Shown piece after piece: positions 60,471 to 64,000 of a DNA stretch of 64,000 nt. The stretch spans positions 3,348,001 to 3,412,000 of the forward strand of contig NZ_CP084469.1 in assembly GCF_020405205.1 (NCBI RefSeq). The letters are read 5' to 3'. A program made the translations under genes and the position numbers. Within the stretch, counting starts at the first letter, position 1, and every line of letters begins with the position of its first letter. The notes under the pieces are model-generated. The model saw nothing but the letters and a program-made list of their open reading frames with translations, was not told the origin of the DNA and did not search any database. This stretch comes from Natrinema salinisoli. Lineage in GTDB: Archaea > Halobacteriota > Halobacteria > Halobacteriales > Natrialbaceae.

Positions 60471-61268
60471 TTACTTGCCTTCGAATTCGGGCTCGCGATC
60501 CTCCGCGAACGCCGCCGCGCCTTCCGCGTGGTCCTCGGTCTGCAGGAGCCCCTCGAAAAGCGTGCGGTCGTACGCCAGCCCCTCCTCGAGCCCGGAGTGA
60601 ACCGCCATATCGGCGGACTTCTTGATCGCCTGAATCGCCAGCGGGGCCTGCCCGGCGAGGTCGGTGACGAACTCCTCGACCTCGTCTTCGAACTCGTCGT
60701 CGGGGTAGACGTGATTGACGATACCTTCCTCGCCCGCTCGCTCCGCCGAAATGTGCTCGCCGGTCATCGCCAGCTCTTTCGCGACCGCCGGGCCAGCAAG
60801 CTTGCTGACGTACTGGACCCCGCCGGCACCGGGGAGGATGCCGAGGTTCACTTCGGGGAAACCGAACGTCGAGCCCTCGCTGGCCAGCCGGAAATCACAG
60901 GCCAGCGCGGTCTCGAGCCCGCCGCCCAGACAGTAGCCGTCGATCTTCGCGATCACGGGGGTCGGGAAGTCCCGGATGACGTCGTAATGGGACCGCGCCG
61001 AGGTGTCACCCGCCGACTCGTCGGAGAAGCCGCCGATGTCCGCCCCCGCACAGAAGGCCTTCTCGCCGGCGCCCTCGAGGACCACCGCTCGCAGTGCGAC
61101 ACCGTCGGCGCCCTCGTTTTCTTCCTCGAGGGCCTCGAGACCCGCGACGATGTCGTCCCTGAGCTGGCCGTTCAGCGCGTTCAGCGCGTCCGGTCGGTTC
61201 ATCGTGAGCGTGCCGACGCCGCGGTCGTCGTCGAACTCCACCAGGACAGTCTCCAGTGATTCGTCCAT
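60471..61268 (-). CDS. Enoyl-CoA hydratase/isomerase family protein
   Basis: A 265-residue crotonase-fold enzyme that hydrates trans-2-enoyl-CoA. The oxyanion-hole sequence GAGEKAFCAGADIGGFSDES (about residues 59-78) and the second GYCLGGGLETALACDFRLAS (about 100-119) are clear. One of the two usual catalytic Glu is in FGFPEVNLGILPGAGG (Glu at about 129). It would provide the hydration step for the beta-oxidation genes in this region. The start MDESLE at 61268 is backed by a TATA-like CTTTTTG about 27 nt upstream. Alternatively a dehydrogenase-specific isomerase of the same fold. Confidence 0.92.
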   Translation of the reverse strand: MDESLETVLVEFDDDRGVGTLTMNRPDALNALNGQLRDDIVAGLEALEEENEGADGVALRAVVLEGAGEKAFCAGADIGGFSDESAGDTSARSHYDVIRDFPTPVIAKIDGYCLGGGLETALACDFRLASEGSTFGFPEVNLGILPGAGGVQYVSKLAGPAVAKELAMTGEHISAERAGEEGIVNHVYPDDEFEDEVEEFVTDLAGQAPLAIQAIKKSADMAVHSGLEEGLAYDRTLFEGLLQTEDHAEGAAAFAEDREPEFEGK

Positions 61269-61703
61269 GCGCAGTGGGTACGAGCACCAATCAAAAAGGT
61301 GTATTGTTCGGTACCCGGCTCGAGGCCCCCTCGAGGTCCCGGCGCCGATGTTGCCGTACGGGGACGTTTTATACACTCTGTGCGCGGCCGAGGGGAACGC
61401 TGTGAATACATTTGGAAAATGACTTTTTCGAATAGTATCCTAATCTCTGATATTACGAGCCGGTGTGGGTCCGCTGTTCGACCGAGTGGCACTCGTGGCG
61501 TCGAAGACGACCAACCACCTGCCGGAGCTGGTTTAGGTGCCCACTTTCGCCCGTAACGAGCGGCGATTCGGTATCGGTAGTTGATCCGGAAACGGCTATT
61601 CAGAAGGTATCGCTGGACCGTCGCCTTACGATCCGAACCCGATTACGTTCGATATCCGAAATGTATCGCTCAATATATAGTCGAGTCTGGAGTTGGTGAT
61701 GCC
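61269..61703. other. Spacer without a recognised gene
   Basis: 435 bp that hold the promoter of the hydratase gene on its left and the end of the TrpD-like gene on its right. AT-rich islands lie at 61425-61465 and 61665-61680 (CAATATATAGTC). No ORF above 60 residues with coding bias, no tRNA and no repeat family seen elsewhere in the window is present. Confidence 0.35.
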
Positions 61704-62771
61704 TCAGAACGCCTGCAGTTCCTCGAGCACCGCCTGCGCGCTGCCGTCGGCGATGACGTCGCGGGCCTGATCGAGGCCCTCCGCCAGGCTGTCGACGTCC
61801 TGGCGGGCGTACATCCGGAACGCGCCGTTGAGGGCGATGGCGTCGGCGAAGTGGTCCTCGCGCTCGCCGGCGAGAACCGCTTCGGTGATCGACGCGGAGT
61901 CGGCCGTCACGTCGTTGACTTCCAGGTCCTCGTTTTCCATCGCCATGCCGTACTCGGCGGTCTCGATCTCGTAGTCCTCGAGCTCCTCGCCGTCGTCCCA
62001 CTCCGCGACTTTCGTGTAGCCGGGCCGGATGTCGTCGTAGCCCTCCATTCCCTGGAAGAAGATGGCACGGGAGTAGTCGAGACGCTCGCTCTCGGCGATC
62101 GTATCGGTCATCTTCTTCGCGAACGCGAGGTGATAGAACGAGCCCAGATGCACGTCGGCGTTCGCGGGGTTAGCGACGGTCTCGATGGTGTTGACGAACG
62201 TGCGGACGCCCATCTGATCGCGCCGGTCGAAGAGGTCGTCGATCCCGGGATTGAACTCGGGCTGGTAGTAGAAGCCGAAGCCGGTCTCGTCGACCATGTC
62301 GGCGCTTTCCGCGGGCTCGAGGGCCGTCCGAACGCCGAGTTCGTCGAGGACGTGTTTGTACGCCGTGGCCTTCTGCGTGGGGACGCGATCGCCGGAGTGG
62401 GCGACGACGGGGGTTCCCGCGGCGGCGGCGACGATGCCGGCCCCGACGCCGAGGACGGCGGAACTGTGCTTCCCGTCGTAGTTCGCGCCGCAGTCGACCG
62501 GATCGCAGTCCGGTTCGGCGGTGACGACCGACTCCTCGCGCATGACGTCGGTGTAGGCCGCCAGCTCCTCGGGGTTGTTGCGCTTCCAGCGGTTCGCCAG
62601 CCAGAACGCGCCGAGCGTGGTCGCATCGGGCTCGCCGGCGAGAATTCGCTGGAACGCCTCGCGAGCCTGCTCGCGGCTCATATCGTCGGCTGACTTCGGG
62701 CCCGAGCCGACGACCTCCGTCATCAGGCGTTTCAACGGCCACTCGCCGAACTCCTGGGATGCCTGCGCCAT
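61704..62771 (-). CDS. TrpD-like phosphoribosyltransferase (anthranilate phosphoribosyltransferase family)
   Basis: A 355-residue protein of the nucleoside phosphorylase/anthranilate phosphoribosyltransferase fold. The N-terminal helical domain includes LTAGEPDATTLGAFWLANRW-like ILAGEPDATTLGAFWLANRW (about residues 38-57); the phosphate-binding loop is replaced by NYDGKHSSAVLGVGAG (about 99-114), and the second motif GTPVVAHSGDRVPTQKATAY (about 121-140). The GTGGD motif of true TrpD is altered, so it resembles the TrpD2/YbiB-type proteins that bind nucleic acids, rather than tryptophan synthesis. No trp genes are nearby. The start MAQASQ at 62771 is chosen. Confidence 0.75.
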   Translation of the reverse strand: MAQASQEFGEWPLKRLMTEVVGSGPKSADDMSREQAREAFQRILAGEPDATTLGAFWLANRWKRNNPEELAAYTDVMREESVVTAEPDCDPVDCGANYDGKHSSAVLGVGAGIVAAAAGTPVVAHSGDRVPTQKATAYKHVLDELGVRTALEPAESADMVDETGFGFYYQPEFNPGIDDLFDRRDQMGVRTFVNTIETVANPANADVHLGSFYHLAFAKKMTDTIAESERLDYSRAIFFQGMEGYDDIRPGYTKVAEWDDGEELEDYEIETAEYGMAMENEDLEVNDVTADSASITEAVLAGEREDHFADAIALNGAFRMYARQDVDSLAEGLDQARDVIADGSAQAVLEELQAF

Positions 62772-62882
62772 GTACGGCTTTTCGGACGGACGGCGCAAAA
62801 ACCCCGCGTTTCCGGCGTCCTCCAACGCTACCACGCGGGCGGGTCGATTCCCGAATGCGACGAGGGACGCGAGGCCGTCGCG

Positions 62883-63644
62883 TTACAGATCGATCGCCAT
62901 CATCACCTCGTCGATGTACTCGTCGTCGAGTTTGTAGTGGTCGTCGCGGACGGCCTCGATCTTCCAGTCGCGATCCTCGAAGAAGTCGATCGCGTCCTCG
63001 TTGGTCGACGGAACGCTCTGATACACTTTTTCGAGGTCGTTCCCTCGAGCCCACTCGAGCGCCCGGTCGAGCAGCTGGTTCCCGATCCCCATCCCGCGGT
63101 ACTCCTCGAGAACGCCGACGGTGAGCTCCGCGGTGTGGCCGAGTTTCTCGAGGTTCGGGAGGTGCATGTGGGCCCAGCCGACGACGTCGCCGTCGACCGA
63201 CGCGACGAAGAACAGCCGGGACTCGAACTCGTTGTGGCGAAGCAGGACGTTCTCGTGATCCAGTTCGTCCGCGACGCTCTCGGCCTCGATGTAGGTCATC
63301 TCCTCGACGACCTGTCGTATCGCACCGACGATTCCGGAGAGGTCTTCCTGTCTCGCCGGTCTGATCGTGACCTCTACGTCCCCGGTCGTGTACTCCTCGC
63401 CGGTCTCCTCGATATCGATGGCGATGCGGAGCGTGCCGTCGTCGTCCTCCTCGAGATAGCCGTCCCGTTTCAGGAGCGCGACGCTGTGCCGGAACGCTCT
63501 CGCGTGCTGTGCGTTCCCGGGGGGATCGGCCGGAAACAGCGCTTCTCGCGCTCGGTCTCGATCGACTGCGCCGTGGGTTTCGACGTACTCGTAGATCCGC
63601 TCTCGGTCGTCGCCTTCGATCTGGATCGATTCGGTCAGTATCAT
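62883..63644 (-). CDS. GNAT acetyltransferase with N-terminal winged-helix-like region
   Basis: A 253-residue protein. The C-terminal part (about residues 90-240) is a GNAT domain: VTIRPARQEDLSGIVGAI, FFVASVDGDVVGWAHMHL and the acetyl-CoA pyrophosphate-binding EEYRGMGIGNQLLDRALEWA (about 181-200). The first ~75 residues (RERIYEYVETHGAVDRDRAR, ...SVALLKRDGYLEEDDDGTLR) look like a winged helix with a beta-wing, as in transcriptional regulators. The combination suggests DNA-linked acetylation or autoregulation; such fusions occur in haloarchaea. Regulated target not known. Confidence 0.8.
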   Translation of the reverse strand: MILTESIQIEGDDRERIYEYVETHGAVDRDRAREALFPADPPGNAQHARAFRHSVALLKRDGYLEEDDDGTLRIAIDIEETGEEYTTGDVEVTIRPARQEDLSGIVGAIRQVVEEMTYIEAESVADELDHENVLLRHNEFESRLFFVASVDGDVVGWAHMHLPNLEKLGHTAELTVGVLEEYRGMGIGNQLLDRALEWARGNDLEKVYQSVPSTNEDAIDFFEDRDWKIEAVRDDHYKLDDEYIDEVMMAIDL

Positions 63645-63847
63645 GTTTTATGCTAACGATACGCACACTAATAATCGTTACAGTCCGGTGCTCGACGACC
63701 CGCTGTTGGCTCGCCAGAACGGCGAATGGAGCGTCCGACAGTGTTACTCGTTGCAGTGTCACGGCGGGGACGTCTCTCGTCGGTCGTCGTGGTGAGCGAG
63801 CGGGAAGACCCGAAAACGATACAGCCCCCTTCTCCCTAGAACGACCA

Positions 63848-64000
63848 ATGAGTACCCTGTCGGGGAACTGGCGCGAGGCCATCGACGACGTGGACGCGGC
63901 GCTGATCGACGGCTATCAGAGCGGCGTCCCGATCGAAGAGCGCCCGTTTCGCGCCGTCGGAGCCGACCTCGGGATCGACGAGTCCACGGTGATCGACCGC
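63848..64000 (+). CDS. Siroheme decarboxylase/AsnC-Lrp-type protein, N-terminus only
   Basis: The first 51 codons of a gene running off the right edge. The residues DDVDAALIDGYQSGVPIEER and PFRAVGADLGIDESTVIDR match the start of AhbA/AhbB (NirD/NirL-like) proteins, in which an AsnC-type helix-turn-helix precedes the catalytic domain that decarboxylates siroheme on the alternative heme pathway. The N-terminal region alone cannot distinguish this from an AsnC/Lrp-type regulator. Confidence 0.55.
   Translation, partial: MSTLSGNWREAIDDVDAALIDGYQSGVPIEERPFRAVGADLGIDESTVIDR

Noticed and set aside
61704-62771. trpD of tryptophan synthesis
   Set aside because: The usual GTGGD motif is altered and no other trp genes are close; a TrpD2-like role is more probable.
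1-64000. CRISPR array
   Set aside because: No regularly spaced identical repeats with unique spacers were found; the repeats noted are dispersed or tRNA-derived.

Overview
The window is chromosomal DNA from an extremely halophilic archaeon, most like the Natrialba/Haloterrigena/Natrinema group. The GC content is high, the proteins are strongly acidic (runs of D and E), many start codons lie 25-30 nt behind a TATA-like box (leaderless transcripts), and the families are typically haloarchaeal (F420-dependent LLM oxidoreductase, small CPxCG zinc-finger proteins). The genus is inference; no rRNA gene is present.

Layout. 1-8.3 kb: the N-terminus of a membrane sensor kinase, an MBL hydrolase, a long-chain acyl-CoA ligase, a PAS protein, two membrane proteins, a tungsten-type aldehyde:ferredoxin oxidoreductase and a TraB-family protein. 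8.3-11 kb: a small-gene and repeat zone with a candidate structured RNA, two overlapping zinc-finger mini-genes, one copy of a dispersed hairpin repeat, an AT-rich membrane ORF, and a duplicated 3' end of the thiolase gene that follows. 11-26 kb: housekeeping and accessory genes (beta-propeller protein, aldehyde dehydrogenase, MFS, RNase HI, tRNA-Leu with fragments of its own 3' end, ferredoxin, SDRs, cyclophilin, succinylglutamate desuccinylase-like enzyme, HAD phosphatase, MATE pump).

26-38 kb is a first acyl-CoA catabolic block: an IclR regulator divergent from an acyl-CoA dehydrogenase/MBL operon, an LLM enzyme, a D-2-hydroxyacid dehydrogenase, two acyl-CoA ligases, a thiolase-like protein with a DUF35 partner, a double-hotdog MaoC hydratase and an SDR. 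The thiolase-like protein lacks the nucleophilic Cys and sits with DUF35 and MaoC, which resembles the hydratase/retro-aldolase module of steroid side-chain degradation. 38-47 kb: an MFS carrier, a membrane-anchored sulfite-oxidase-type molybdoenzyme, a complete carbohydrate-type ABC importer (binding protein, two permeases, ATPase) and an RDD protein. 47-63 kb is a second catabolic block: acyl-CoA dehydrogenase, thiolase, SDR, and a five-gene minus-strand run (R2lox oxidase, CaiB/BaiF CoA-transferase, ligase, acyl-CoA dehydrogenase, amidase), then an APC permease, a short 3-hydroxyacyl-CoA dehydrogenase, enoyl-CoA hydratase, a TrpD-like protein, a GNAT protein, and the start of a siroheme-decarboxylase/AsnC-type gene.

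The most unusual signals are: (i) a four-copy dispersed intergenic element with conserved flanks and a central hairpin whose two arms change together from copy to copy; (ii) six genes preceded by a very short ORF, in most cases placed where a leaderless transcript would begin, five of the six overlapping the main start codon; (iii) a compact structured RNA candidate with its own TATA box; (iv) tRNA-Leu 3'-end fragments that bracket RNase HI; (v) the Cys-less thiolase/DUF35/MaoC module. No CRISPR array, rRNA operon or intact transposase was found.
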